Assembly: GCF_963583255.1 (NCBI RefSeq)
Contig: NC_084803.1
Coordinates: 6,252,238-6,316,237 of the forward strand
DNA length: 64,000 nucleotides
From: Pyrus communis
Lineage: Eukaryota > Streptophyta > Magnoliopsida > Rosales > Rosaceae
Direction of reading: 5' to 3'
Of the stretch, positions 10,542-21,400 are shown piece by piece. The notes beneath the pieces are model-generated. The model did not search any database and was not told where the DNA came from. It was given only the letters and a program-made list of their open reading frames with translations. The translations under genes and the position numbers were made by a program. Each line of letters opens with the position of its first letter. The stretch's first letter is position 1.

Positions 10542-13500
10542 TGTGACAACCCGTTCCAAATTTTACGTTTTTATTTTATTTTAAAAACGTGAATTTACGA
10601 AATTGCCCTAGAGGTAAGGACTTTGATTTCCGTTGACCATCGACTTGAGAGATGTGGGACTTATTCTTTAAGCATACTCTCGTAGTACTCTTTGGTACGA
10701 ACGTATAGGCGAAAGCCGTTTGCGAGTCCGGATTATAACGGTATAGTTACGGACGTTCGAAATTGGTTATTCAAGGTTTAGTGTTTATTTAAATTAAATC
10801 CCCACTTTGTGGGGGAAGCCCAAAATCAGAAATGGAGGGAGGAAAGAAAAAAAAAAAAAACAGAGGTGGTTTCCGTCCACCCGCACCCACCGCGGGTACA
10901 TCTTCCAAGGCCGATTTCGGCCAACTCCGGTGGAGTTTTTGGATGCCACCACCACCATCTTGAAGCTCTCATTCCCCTCTACAAAACCCACCCAAGAACC
11001 ACCTTGATTAACCATGGTATGGGGCGGTTTGAGGCCACGAAAGTTGACGAAAATCAATGGTGCTCCGGCCACCCTTTTCGATTTTCCGGCAAATCCGCAA
11101 AGCAATGGCCGATGCCACCACTTGGGCTTTGTAGCCCATCATCCCAGGAGAAAAACCCAACCAACCTGGACCCCGTTGGACCACCGTAGACGACGAATCG
11201 ACGTCGGGAAGTTTTAGGCACCCGCCGGCTTTGTGGGCAAAATTGACCATCTTCCGTCCACTTTTGGACTTCGTGTCAGGTATGAAAGTTGCTCCACTCA
11301 CTGAGATCTTCATTTCTGTGAAGTTTGAGAATTTTTGGAAATAGTTGGATTTTCCGGCGAGTCGGGACGGCCGACCGCCACCCGCGGCGGCGCGTGCGGC
11401 GGCGCGTGGCCAGTGGGCCGCCAATGCTATTTTTAGGCTATGTCAAATGTCTTGAATTCATTTTTGTCATTTGAATGACGTAGGTTGATAGTTGGAACCT
11501 AAATTCGTTACGATACGTTACTTGATAACAATGTGAATCGATGATCCGACCGTTGGATCGTCACCAAAATTGGATACATTATAATACGTAATATTTAAAG
11601 ATCATAGGAATTTATGGATTGGGAATCCGACTTACGGATCTTACTGAATTGGATTTGTAAGTTAGTAAAATAAATGTTCACGGCCACTTGTTTTGGGCAA
11701 TTGGCGGAGATCTGACCGTTGGATCGTAATGAAATTTTAATATGTTATTCTAGAAACATATTGTGGATCGTTGGGAGTTGCGGATTGGAAATCTGATACG
11801 CGAATCTTCCGGGTCAAGTTATACAGGGTTGTAAACCCTACCGTCGATCTTTGATCGACGGTTGACTTGTGGTCAATGGGTCTCAAACTATTTTAGAATG
11901 TCGTTGAGGTTGTGTTTTATGTGAATTACGTATTCTTCGGATAAGAGTTCTGAGATGTGATTTGATAATTGGTCACAGGGACCAATCATTCAAGACGCCT
12001 CGATGTGTGCGCTAGAGAATCATAGCGTGGACTTCAGGTGAGTGGATCTTTTCCTTTTTATCGTACATATTGTTGAGAGTTTTATCGACACTTTTAAATT
12101 GATTAGGCATATTACTTTCATATATAATTATTGTGAATGCTTGAAGTACTATATGAACTACGAATGGCTTGATCCCTGTTTAGGGTACGTAGGCAGTCTA
12201 ACGAGACGTTAGATGCAGCCATAAAATATTTGAGACAAAAGCCTTATTTGGGAAATTGAGTAATGCAAAGGAAATTGGTAAAGGCAAGTTTTAGTTTTGT
12301 GAATTAGTTAGTTAATTAGCGTTAATTGGGTTGTTATGGATAATTATCCCTGAAAATAAGTAGTTTGGGTGTAGGGCGTTATTGATTGTACACTTCTCAC
12401 TGTATTGTGTATAATTGAAAATGCTACGACATGGTTGAGTATTAGATTGCATCATGGTATATCCATATGTATATTACTTGCATATAATTATTGGGAATGC
12501 TTTCAAGTGCAAAGGTGGACGCAGGACACCCAGGTAAGCTTCAGGTGAGTACATGTTGATGTTAGTGATGGTAGTGAGTACGATTGTGATGAGATATGGA
12601 TAAGTCGTACAGGTCACTATAGGTGACTCCGACTTATATGCTAGCCATGATTGATGAGATCTGGATAAGTCGTACAGGTCACTATAGGTGACTCCGACTT
12701 ATATGCTAGCCATGATTGATGAGATCTGGATAAGTCGTACAGGTCACTATAGGTGACTCCGACTTATATGCTAGCCAGGATTGATGAGATGCCATGATTG
12801 ATGAGATCTGGATAAGTCGTACAGGTCACTATAGGTGACTCCGACTTATATGCTAGCCAGGATTGATGAGATGTGGATAAGTCGTACAGGTCACTATAGG
12901 TGACTCCGACTTATATGCTAGCTATGATTGATGAGATATGGATAAGTCGTACAGGTCACTATAGGTGACTCCGACTTATATGCTAGCCAGGATTGATGAG
13001 ATATGGATAAGTCGTACATAAGTCGTACAGGTCACTATAGGTGACTCCGACTTATATGCTAGCCATGATTGATGAGATATGGATAAGTCATACAGGTCAC
13101 TATAGGTGACTCCGACTTATATGCTAGCCATGATTGATGAGATATGGATAAGTTGTACATGTCATTTTAGATGACTATGACTAATATATCACTTTGTATT
13201 GATTTAGTTCATTTGGCCTACTTATTAATGTATGGTGGAGTTGATGACAAACCGTGGTTTTGGTCATTTCTGAGTATGGTTTGGATATATGTATATACGT
13301 TGTACTGTCTTATGGAAAACGATACGGGTTTTACATTTAGAGGCATTACTTTTAGAGAGGTAATAACTTTGGGAAGCTTGGTTTTATTGCTTACTCACAC
13401 CTTCTGTTTGGTGCCCTCCAGGTTTTAGCTGCTGAGTTTGTATCGACAAGAATCTGTGGCGAATCTTAGTATTGATGGATATTTCTGAGGGTATGATTCT

Positions 13501-13713
13501 TACCCGCACTACTGTACCTTACCTATGCTCTGACATCGCGTGTGAAATGGGTTCGCTCCCACTCGCAGCGCACTCTGGTACTTAGACACTTTTAGATTCA
13601 AATTTATTCACTTTTTATACACTATCACATTTTATGGCTTCGTCACCTTCCAGGTGTCGGCCAACACAGCTTGATTCAGGGTCCAAGTGGACTTTCTGGG
13701 TCGGGGTGTGTCA
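10542..13713 (+). mobile_element. Probable solo LTR of a Gypsy-type retrotransposon (3.17 kb)
   Basis: The block begins TGTGACAACCCG and ends GGGGTGTGTCA, the usual TG...CA form. Flanking pentamers TTTTC (10537-10541) and TTGTC (13714-13718) match at 4 of 5 positions, consistent with an aged 5-bp target duplication. No gag-pol, primer-binding site or second LTR follows, so it is read as a solo LTR left by recombination. A GC-rich 5' third (about 10800-11430), a satellite at 12590-13165 and CTTCTGTTTGGTGCCCTCCAG near the 3' end are typical of very long Gypsy LTRs. Frames of 60-140 codons here are by-products of GC content. Confidence 0.6.
12591..13165 (+). repeat. 65-bp tandem array, each unit with a hairpin
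   Basis: Eight good units and one degenerate unit share GATGAGAT.TGGATAAGTCGTACAGG followed by TCACTATAGGTGACTCCGACTTATATGCTAGCC. The basic period is 65 bp, with small length changes near 12790 and 13015. Each unit holds nested inverted repeats: ATAAGTCG pairs with CGACTTAT, and inside it GTCAC pairs with GTGAC across TATAG. The array lies inside the long LTR. Confidence 0.9.
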
Positions 13714-14272
13714 TTGTCACCCTTTTAACCTAATGTTCTTTCAAATTCGACCAAAAAAAAAAACCTCTAATATTCTTTCTGGATATACTTTTAATTACTT
13801 TGAAGTTTGTTTTAGCTTTTTTGCCATTGCCGTGCATCTAATCTTCTCAACAAACACAACAGTTCCTCAAATTCAAACCATACAATCTGAAGGGGCAACA
13901 AAAGAAATTATTATTAGTACATGGAAGATTCTTAAATAAGTAGAAACTTCACCAAATTATTCAACTTGTCCACATAAGTCGAACTCCAGAAAACTTTCAT
14001 AATTCCCATAAAAAAGTAGAAACTTCACCAAATTATTCAATTTGAGATTTTATTTTCTAAATGGGTGTCAAGATAAATTTACATTTTAAATTGGGTTAGT
14101 GAGGTTGGTTTAGGTAGTAAATTTGGGTTTAAAGAGATATTAAGTATTTAATTAAAAATAATATGGGTGTAGAGAGTAAGTTGGGTGTAGAAAGAGGGTA
14201 TATAAGTTCAAATAAAATTTCTTGATTCAAAATGTTAAATCAATTAGTTAGGATTAAAACAGTAATTTCAAA
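13714..14272. other. AT-rich intergenic DNA, no gene seen
   Basis: A short internal repeat (AAGTAGAAACTTCACCAAATTATTCAA) occurs at about 13938 and 14014. Nothing else is recognisable. Confidence 0.5.
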
Positions 14273-14429
14273 GGGTAATGTTAGGAAGATTAAATTTGCA
14301 AATTAAATGATGTGTCACTAATAAGAATGAACACGTTTATCAACGTTTAAGTAATTAACCAATCATCAAGATCCATGTCCTTTAATTTTCAAAACTTTAT
14401 TTACAAATTTAGTCTGCCTAACATTACCC
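14273..14429. mobile_element. 157-bp MITE with GGGTAATGTTAGG ends, copy 1
   Basis: The left end GGGTAATGTTAGG and right end CCTAACATTACCC are perfect inverted repeats. The interior contains ATGTGTCACTAATAAGAATGAACACGTT. Related elements lie at 54431-54597 and 62881-63012. It is non-coding, and the target duplication is not clear. Confidence 0.8.
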
Positions 14430-14812
14430 AATTCCAAAATAACTGACTTAATGGATATACTTTCAGCTGTTGCTTTGAATAAAAAAACAGAAAAATATTT
14501 TACTATTATGAAATAAAAAGTTTTTATCTACACATATAAATGAAGGAGGCAAAAATAGTGAAACATTTATAATTTTAAAATTACCCTCTCCTATTAAATT
14601 TTCAAATAATATAAGAAATGCACCAAAAAAAAAAAAAACCACTTCTGTAACTAACTTTATTTTTTTAATTTTTTTTTCAAATAAAAATTTAACGAATTAT
14701 GTGAATTTCAAAAGTCATTTATAATTATAAAAATTCAACTTATATTTAATAATTTTGATATATAACGTGTCATTGTCAGCTGTATTCCAAGTACATTTAT
14801 AAAGAAAAGTGT

Positions 14813-15011
14813 GGATCACGATCCTCTCCTGAACAAAAGGTATGGATCGTCCTGATCAAGTTTATCGAACCGTTGAAATTTTATCCAACGACTACAAACA
14901 AGAGACTCCTCTAAAAGTTATAGTAATTGTAACCGTTGGATAAAATTTCAACGGCTCGATGAGCTTGGACAGAAGGATCCTTACTCTTTACCCATGAGAG
15001 GATCCTGATCC
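14813..15011. mobile_element. 199-bp MULE-type MITE with 9-bp target duplication
   Basis: Left end GGATCACGATCCTCTC and right end GAGAGGATCCTGATCC are inverted repeats matching at 15 of 16 positions. The 9-mer GAAAAGTGT flanks both sides (14804-14812 and 15012-15020), as expected for Mutator-like transposition. Inside, AACCGTTG.AATTTTATCCAACG and its inverted partner CGTTGGATAAAATTTCAACGG form a second inverted repeat. The element at 52591-52789 has the same length and layout. Confidence 0.92.
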
Positions 15012-15039
15012 GAAAAGTGTGTCCCTTTTTGAGTAGAGG

Positions 15040-15235
15040 ACCAATTGAAAATTCAAGACCCACCCAGGCGGCTAATGTCCTTTTCAACGGCCACGATTCT
15101 CCCACCGCACTCGATCCGATACCCACCTACATTCCTTTATTGCGCCCGACTTCCGGTTAATTGGATTTCGACAACACTAACCTCACCCGCACAATGCACT
15201 AACCCTACCAATTATCTATGGGAGGCAAATTAACC
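15040..15235. repeat. Duplicated promoter segment, copy 2 (short)
   Basis: The landmarks CGGCCACGATTCTCC, GCACTCGATCC, CCTACATTCCTTTATT, TAACCTCACCCGCACA and ACCAAT follow the order seen at 3945-4070 and 19735-19880. The homology stops before the CGACGCGTAA and GACGAGCTC blocks. The segment lies 360 bp upstream of the DUF247 pseudogene on the same strand, so it may have acted as its promoter; that is inference. Confidence 0.7.
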
Positions 15236-15595
15236 GTACAAACTTGTTTGTTTTCCATATACAAAGTAGACGCGAACTCACTTCATTTTTTTTTTCACTT
15301 TCGATGGGAAGTATTGTTATTGACACTAAAAAAATTATCATGGCACTCATTCTGACAAGAATTTGAGTTCGAATCCCTTTCCTACTTGTCCATGGCTCAT
15401 ATGAAAACTTTTTTTTTATTAATTTTATTATTATTAAGAGAATGAGGAGAATTCGAAACTCTTACAATGATTCAAGAGATGAGGGATTTCGAACCCGAGA
15501 CATATGGGTAGAAATCCAACATCACATCCATTAAGATATTGGACCACATGATATGAATATTTAGTAGCAACATTCCACAATAACTCCGAAGGCAT

Positions 15596-16841
15596 TTGGC
15601 GGGGTTTTTTGGTTTCTTACAAAAGTTTGCTCGAAGTATCTTAGTTGATTGTGTGCCTAATGAAATATTTGAATCAATGCAGAGAAAGGTGTCAGCTGAT
15701 AAAATGGCACATGACATAGAAAACCAGTTGGATAACTTGTCTGACCTGTTCCGCGAGCGGTGTATCTATAGAGTTCCTGAGCGACTACGGCAAGTAAATG
15801 AGAAAGCATATACACCTCAAGTAGTCTCTATAGGTCCACTTCACCATGGCAACAAAAGCTTAAAAGCCACGGAAGAGCACAAATTAAGGTACCTGCGACA
15901 TTTTCTAAGTCGAACCGGGGTAAGCTTGTCTGATTATATACAAAAGATACAGGACCAAGATTGCGAGGTTTTTCTGCAGAACCCATTGTGTTTGACAAGG
16001 ATGAATTTGTAAGAACTGTTTCAGTGGATGCCGCCTTCGTCATTGATTTCTTATCGAGGTTTCATTACTCCAATTATCGAGAGGACGAATATGATTACGT
16101 ATTCTGCAAACCTACGATGAAATGGGATGTGGTTCGAGATTTGAAGTTGCTTGAAAATCAGCTGCCATTCTTCTTTCTTCAAGATCTTTTCACACTTTTT
16201 CCTTCTTCACATCAGCTGCCTTCGTTACTTGAAATTTCCTACCAAATTTTCCAAAGCGAAATCGATAGCAAGGGGAAAAAAGAGAAATTTGACAAGATAA
16301 GTTCCTCTGGAGTAGAAGTAAAACATTTTGTTGATCTGATAAGAATTCTATACCAACCCGAAACCACAGCCACACCCAACGTGAGAAAGCTACGCCTCGC
16401 TGGAGTCAAGTTTGGGGTAGGAAAAGGCAGCAGCTTATTTGACATAGAATTCTCGCTTGGGATCCTCGAAATTCCAAAGTTAAGAGTGGACGATACCACA
16501 GATCTGACACTCAGAAATCTCCTTGCTTTTGAACAATGCCATCACACAGAGGAGGGTTACCTAGCTAATTATGTTTTCCTTATGAAGCGTCTCGTGAAAA
16601 CCTCAAAGGATGTGCAATTTCTTGTTGATCGTGGAATTATTGAAAATTGGCCACCACTATTATGCCCTTCTTTGTAAAGCTCGGTTAGAATACCGCGTAA
16701 AGCCCAGGCACCAAGGGATGATAATTTTGGAAACAAAAGTATTTTAACAAGCGTTGGTCCACCATTTCAGCTGTTAGTGCTGCTATTATCCTCATACTCA
16801 CTCTCATACAGACAGCGTGCTCTATTAAATCTGTCCTTTAA
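15596..16841 (+). pseudogene. DUF247 (UPF0481) membrane protein gene, two frameshifts
   Basis: Three successive frames reconstruct one plant DUF247 protein. Frame one (15596 to about 15960) has CIYRVPERLRQVN and YTPQVVSIGPLHHG, the family's N-terminal signature. Frame two (about 15961-16677) has VDAAFVIDFLSRF, KWDVVRDLKLLENQLPFFFL and LTLRNLLAFEQCH, all standard DUF247 blocks. Frame three (about 16728-16841) has the C-terminal membrane segment (ISAVSAAIILILTLIQTACSI), here out of frame behind a TAA at 16675-16677. Family members are about 400-550 residues with one C-terminal membrane anchor. The true start may be the Met near 15680. Assembly error could mimic the frameshifts, but two independent ones favour decay. 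Confidence 0.85.
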
Positions 16842-17466
16842 GCATCAACAACCGCAAGTCTCTCCCTCGCCGTATCCTTAGAAGTCTAGCCTCGTCTTTG
16901 AGAGAGTACAGAGTTTTCATTTCAATCGCAGGTTTCCTTCAAGTGAGTGTAATAAGATGATCCAACAAAATAAAGTATTGAAGAGTGTGATTTTATATTT
17001 AATAGGGAAGCAGTGTCTACTTGTAATGGCTTTCATTGAAAATGTGTGTCGTAAATAAAGGGAAGTGATTTTTGCAGACCTTTTTGTCCTCTGTACTTCT
17101 ATATTTTCTAGCTTTAGATGCAACCAAATCGTGCAGAAATCACTTTCCTAAATTAATGCGTACGTAGCCACTTATGTCGTACCAATTTAATGTTCATGGA
17201 CCTATGCTTATGTCTTTGTATGTGAAGAAAAAGAAGAGTAATTGTATCATGTTTGTTGTTTTTTTGCCACCCCATGTGAACATTTCCATTAAAATGTTGC
17301 TTTAAGCATCACTCGCAAGGATATGGAATTGCTTGTTCAAAAATGTAATTGTTAAAACTCAAAGCTTGACAGGGACGAGGTTAACAAACCTTATTAATCC
17401 GAGGAAGTAACTGTTCCGAAGAAATCTCTTTACTGATCTTAGTAAAGACATCAATGCATAACGCAG
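16842..17466. other. Intergenic, no gene seen
   Basis: This stretch is AT-rich. It separates the DUF247 pseudogene from a possible second DUF247 tail, so it may contain further decayed DUF247 sequence that is not recognisable by eye. Confidence 0.4.
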
Positions 17467-17622
17467 AAGTGGAAGGCAATGTTGAAACAATACTCTTTCA
17501 ATCTCCATGCTCTACTTTTTATTCTTGTGGTTGCTGCAGTCATCGTGATCACTTCCATTCAAACGGTGTGTCTAATCTCTTTTTTGGCATCACCTGTTGT
17601 TATCATTAAGGATTGGTTTTAA
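17467..17622 (+). pseudogene. Possible isolated DUF247 C-terminal tail
   Basis: The frame AAG TGG AAG GCA ATG to TAA encodes a basic stretch (KWKAMLKQ), then a hydrophobic helix (LHALLFILVVAAVIVITSIQ) followed by TVC. This matches the layout of DUF247 C-termini (basic, membrane helix, Q-T-C) and parallels the tail at 16728-16841. No DUF247 body is visible upstream. It is probably a relic of a tandem duplicate. Confidence 0.4.
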
Positions 17623-17767
17623 AAATATTATCAAATCTTCAAATAATCAAACTTAAGATATCTCACTTACAAGTGAATAGGAATACCTAAAACTAAGCAA
17701 GATAGGGTCATAAATATTAAAAAAAAGTTTTTTTTTTTTTTATATTAACCTAAATTACCTTTAATAT

Positions 17768-17918
17768 AGGAGTGTGATATCCACACACTTCTTTTTACTT
17801 CACACACACCTTTTTAGTTTTCAGCCGTCGGATCGGATGAATTGAAGAAAATCAATGAATATAAATTAACAAGGGAAGTGTGAGAAGTAAAAAATAGTAT
17901 ATGGATAGCATACCCCTT
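17768..17918. mobile_element. MITE-like inverted-repeat element (about 150 bp)
   Basis: The left part AGGAGTGTGATATCCACACACTTC and the right part GAAGTGTGAGAAGTAAAAAATAG...GGATAGCATACCCC pair imperfectly over about 40 bp. A similar layout is seen at 38164-38304. It is non-coding. Confidence 0.5.
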
Positions 17919-18295
17919 AATATAAAGGCTAATTGATGATATAAATTCTTCAATGAAAAGACAACATATATGAAGTCTTTCATTTTTCTCAAATTTGAAA
18001 TAAACGTGACATTGAAGTAGAAAAACAAAGAAATCCTTTGTTGGTGTCATGCTCAAAATAGCAAAAAGAATATTATAAAAACTATCACCGTCGATTTCTG
18101 AAAAAGCATAATTAAAGTGTTTCCTGCCTCAAAAAGTCGAAGTAGAATATGGTCCGTAGATATGGCATTTTTGTTGCAAGACTTCATTAAACTAGTTGAT
18201 TCGTACATACAATTCTTTTTACCATTGGGCCATATTAATGAAAAGGTAGTGCTGGTAACTCTTTAGCTAAATTAGAGGATGACTTTTATATTCAA

Positions 18296-18765
18296 CAAGG
18301 TTCTAATGGGCGGCGGGCTAAGGCCTAGCGCTTAGGTAAATTTGAGTAAGTTTATTATATTTTATGTAAATAAGTGTATGTTTATACTTAAAATATATAT
18401 ACTTTCATCATAAACTACAAAATAGAATGACATACATATTATGAAGTATTGGAATATAATAAAAACATGGGAAATAAGGATATAATGCATGGTTATTTAA
18501 GTATGCAATACGTCTCTTACAATTTATTAAAAAAAAATAAAATACAAAATGAAAGTTATTTATTTTCTAAGTGAGTTGTGACATAAGCGGGTGCCTATGC
18601 GGGTCTGGATGGGCTAGGCAGGTGCCTAGGCGGTCTAGACAAGCGCCTCACCAAGTCTAGGAGTCATTTCTTAATTTTCAAAAATCTAGGCATTAATTGA
18701 GACGATAGCCAACCGTCTAAATGGGACCTAAGCGGTGCTAGGCGTGAATTTTTAGAACAGTGATA
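18296..18765. repeat. GCCTAGGC-rich dispersed repeat, copy 2 (inverted to copy 1)
   Basis: This is the reverse complement of the unit at 2697-3146: it starts AAGGTTCTAA, runs through GGCCTAGCGCTTAGG, the AT-rich core with TTTATGTAAATAAG, and GTGCCTAGGCGG, and ends near TTTTTAGAACAG. It is non-coding. Confidence 0.65.
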
Positions 18766-18994
18766 TTCAACGAATGGAATTCAAAAGGAATTCTCTGTTG
18801 ATGGCATGCTTGAAATAACAATAGAATATCATAAAAAATCTCATTGTTAGTGATGAGTCTATATTATATTATATATTATACAAATTTTTGACCATTTGAC
18901 AAATACTAACAAATAAACAGTACCAATGATTAATAAAGCGAACCAAATTTTCCAAAAAGATATTAGCGACCTTTACATCAGATTAGAAAGATAA

Positions 18995-19228
18995 GGAAAA
19001 TGATCCGGCGATAAGGAAAAGGATCCTCGTCGGATTCTTTTTCTAGAATCCTAGAAATTTCATGATCGGATCGTTCATTGTACATCATGCAGTTAGTTTA
19101 TGTTAGCTACTATTTATATTTAATTTTAAATTTTAAAATAATTTTTGACCACACAATATACAATGAATGATTATGATCACAAAATTCTTAAAATTCATAG
19201 AAAAAGAATCCGACAAGGATCATTTTCC
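18995..19228. mobile_element. MULE-type MITE (234 bp), family with copy at 38431
   Basis: Left end GGAAAATGATCC and right end GGATCATTTTCC are perfect inverted repeats. Flanks GAAAGATAA (18986-18994) and CAAAGATAA (19229-19237) match at 8 of 9 positions, the target-duplication length of Mutator-like elements. A partial duplication of the left end (GGAAAAGGATCCTCGTCGG at 19015) lies just inside. Confidence 0.85.
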
Positions 19229-19719
19229 CAAAGATAAGCCTTTTAGGTCACCTCTTGATAAAGTTAAAGGTCGACTATTTTATTTAACGAGTGGAATTCA
19301 GAAAAAATAAAACTAATGAAAATAGTTTGAAAACTTTAAGTTTTAATGATAATTGACAAAATAAATGATAAAGTGAATAGTACCAGGATTGATTTTTTAA
19401 TGTAAAAATATAATTTTTCGTTAAAATGAACAGTACAGTGAGATTTTCGTTAAAATTTCCTTAAAAAAAAAAAAGATGATGACATGCCTGAATTGATGTA
19501 TAGCATGTCAGCTTGTATCTTGAATACACTAAAAAATTGTTTGAGAAGGTGCCTTTTTTTTGGCTGAAGAAATTGAACACCTGCATTGAACCGAAAAGGT
19601 TAAAAAAATTCAACACCGGCGTAGGCCCAGGCGGCTATAACTTTTCTATTGGACCACCATTCCAGTTTCAAGATTACAAAAAACAAAGAGGCGGTTAGCT
19701 ACACGCCACGCGCCACGCG

Positions 19720-20500
19720 CCACGTATTTCAAGAAATTCCAACGGCCACGATTCTCCTCCGCACTCGATCCAACGGCCACTACATTCCTTTATTCCGCGA
19801 GACTTATCGTTAAATTAATTAGATCTCAACCGCGCTAACGTCACCCGCGCACTGCACTAATCCCACCAACTACCTCGCGACGCGTAATCCCACGTTTCAA
19901 TTTCCCGCGGTTTTTTTTTTTTTTTCCCGATTGGACGAGCTCACGATCGACAGTCACAGGCAGTGGCGGATGACTCTTAAGTCGCGTCACAAAAACGACA
20001 GTCGTCGTTTCAACGAAATTACCTATCAGTCTCTTCTTCTCCTCAACAATTTTCAGTTCCAAATTGCTCTCAGCTTTTCTTCTCTCCTCTGCTTTCGCAT
20101 CCGGAGCTCTCTGGGACTTGAGGTGGATTACATTCCTCTGATTTAATTTCGTTTTTTTTTTCTTCGAATTATTGATTGTAATTTGCCAATTAGTGGAGCT
20201 CTCTGGGACTTGAGGTGGATTACATTCCTCTGATTTAATTTCGTTTTTTTTTTCTTCGAATTATTGATTGTAATTTGCCAATTAGTTGTAGTTTAATTTG
20301 CTGATTAAGTTTTGAGTGATGAATTTTTTGGCCGCGAAGTAATTTAATAGCTCGAAAATTTTGAGAGGTTTTATGAATTAAGTTTTGAATTTCAGTCAGA
20401 GAAAAGAATTTTCACGAGAATTTGTGGTTGGTAGGAGTCAGATGAATTTAGTAAAAGGTGCCTGAAGCTGCATCCCTGAATTTCCATTTTTTGTTGAATT
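19720..20500 (+). promoter_or_regulatory. Promoter and 5'-UTR region of the ABC1-lactamase gene (segment copy 3)
   Basis: This is the copy of the triplicated segment that precedes a complete gene. It holds CGGCCACGATTCTCC, CCTACATTCC, CTCGCGACGCGTAA, a T-tract and GGACGAGCTC. A pyrimidine-rich leader (TCAGTCTCTTCTTCTCCTC) follows, ending in GGGACTTGAG/GTGGAT, a plausible first 5' splice site at 20122/20123. The likely 3' splice site is CCCCCAAG at 21356, 45 bp before the ATG, after a strong pyrimidine tract. No clear TATA box was found, consistent with a housekeeping promoter. Confidence 0.6.
20103..20286 (+). repeat. Perfect 92-bp tandem duplication carrying the first 5' splice site
   Basis: Bases 20103-20194 and 20195-20286 appear identical, including a run of ten T. 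Each begins GGAGCTCTCTGGGACTTGAG and contains the GAG/GTGGAT donor-like site. The paralogous segment near 4920 has one copy, so the duplication is local and young. Confidence 0.92.
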
Positions 20501-21400
20501 ACCATTGTGAAAGAAGTTAACTTTGTATGAACAATTGAAAGGTTTGGTTTTGGTGAAGTTGTTTGAAGCTGCATCAATAAATTTCAAATCCTGTTGAATT
20601 ATCATTGTGAAAGAAATTACCTTTGTATGGGTGGCATCCAAAAATTACCATTGTATGCGCGTACATGTACAAGTTTCAATGGAGGATATTGATGGGGATA
20701 AATCACAATGCCTCGCAAGGGGCAATGGGAGTTAAGAACTATTTAGTAGGAGTGGTTTTGCTAACTTTGAGCTTATGTTCATGAGTTTGAAGTCGATGCA
20801 TTGATCCTATAAGAACACTAGAACGGATTATTGGGGGAAAACAGTATATGATCATCTTGACCGCTGACATACCCGCCTCTTTATGATATGTTCTTTGGCA
20901 AGTAGTTTGCTCGGATATTTATTTGGCATATTCTTTATTTTTCATATGAAGCCATATACTTCACTTGAAAAGGACTTCCATTTCGTTGTTTTATTAGCAA
21001 TAATAACATAGTCAAACAGGACTTGCACATTTGAAACATCTCATAGTGGTTATTGCATAAGAATTTATACAATGATTGCTCGAGTTGCTTGGAGTTTCAG
21101 CTCACTTAGTTTCAAATTTGAGACTTTTCATTTTCTTGAGCTTTCTTCCCCCTTTACCTTTTCCTATTAACTGTTCAAATCTTCCTTATTTAGTTAAATA
21201 TAGGGTAGTCATCTCTGATTTTAGTTTTAGGTTGTGGACATATTCTTGACTTCATTTTGTGTTTTATTTTATTGACCATGTGTCGGTTTCTTTGGATCCT
21301 TCTTGTCTACAATCTGGCCATTTATTTCCCCTTATCTTTCCTTCTCTTCCCCCAAGCAAATATTTGTGAATTTAAACTACTCTCGAGTCCAATTACAACG
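20501..21400 (+). other. Probable first intron and 5'-UTR of the ABC1-lactamase gene
   Basis: No coding frame is seen. A degenerate direct repeat occurs at about 20455-20535 and 20560-20640 (GAAGCTGCATC, TTGAATTA.CATTGTGAAAGAA, CTTTGTATG). A long pyrimidine tract ending CCCCCAAG (21356) is a good acceptor just before the start codon. Confidence 0.5.

Noticed and set aside
10794..11424. Several frames of 66-138 codons on both strands
   Set aside because: They sit in the GC-rich part of the long LTR, overlap on opposite strands and have low-complexity composition.
12591..13165. CRISPR-like array
   Set aside because: The units are contiguous without unique spacers and lie in a plant LTR.
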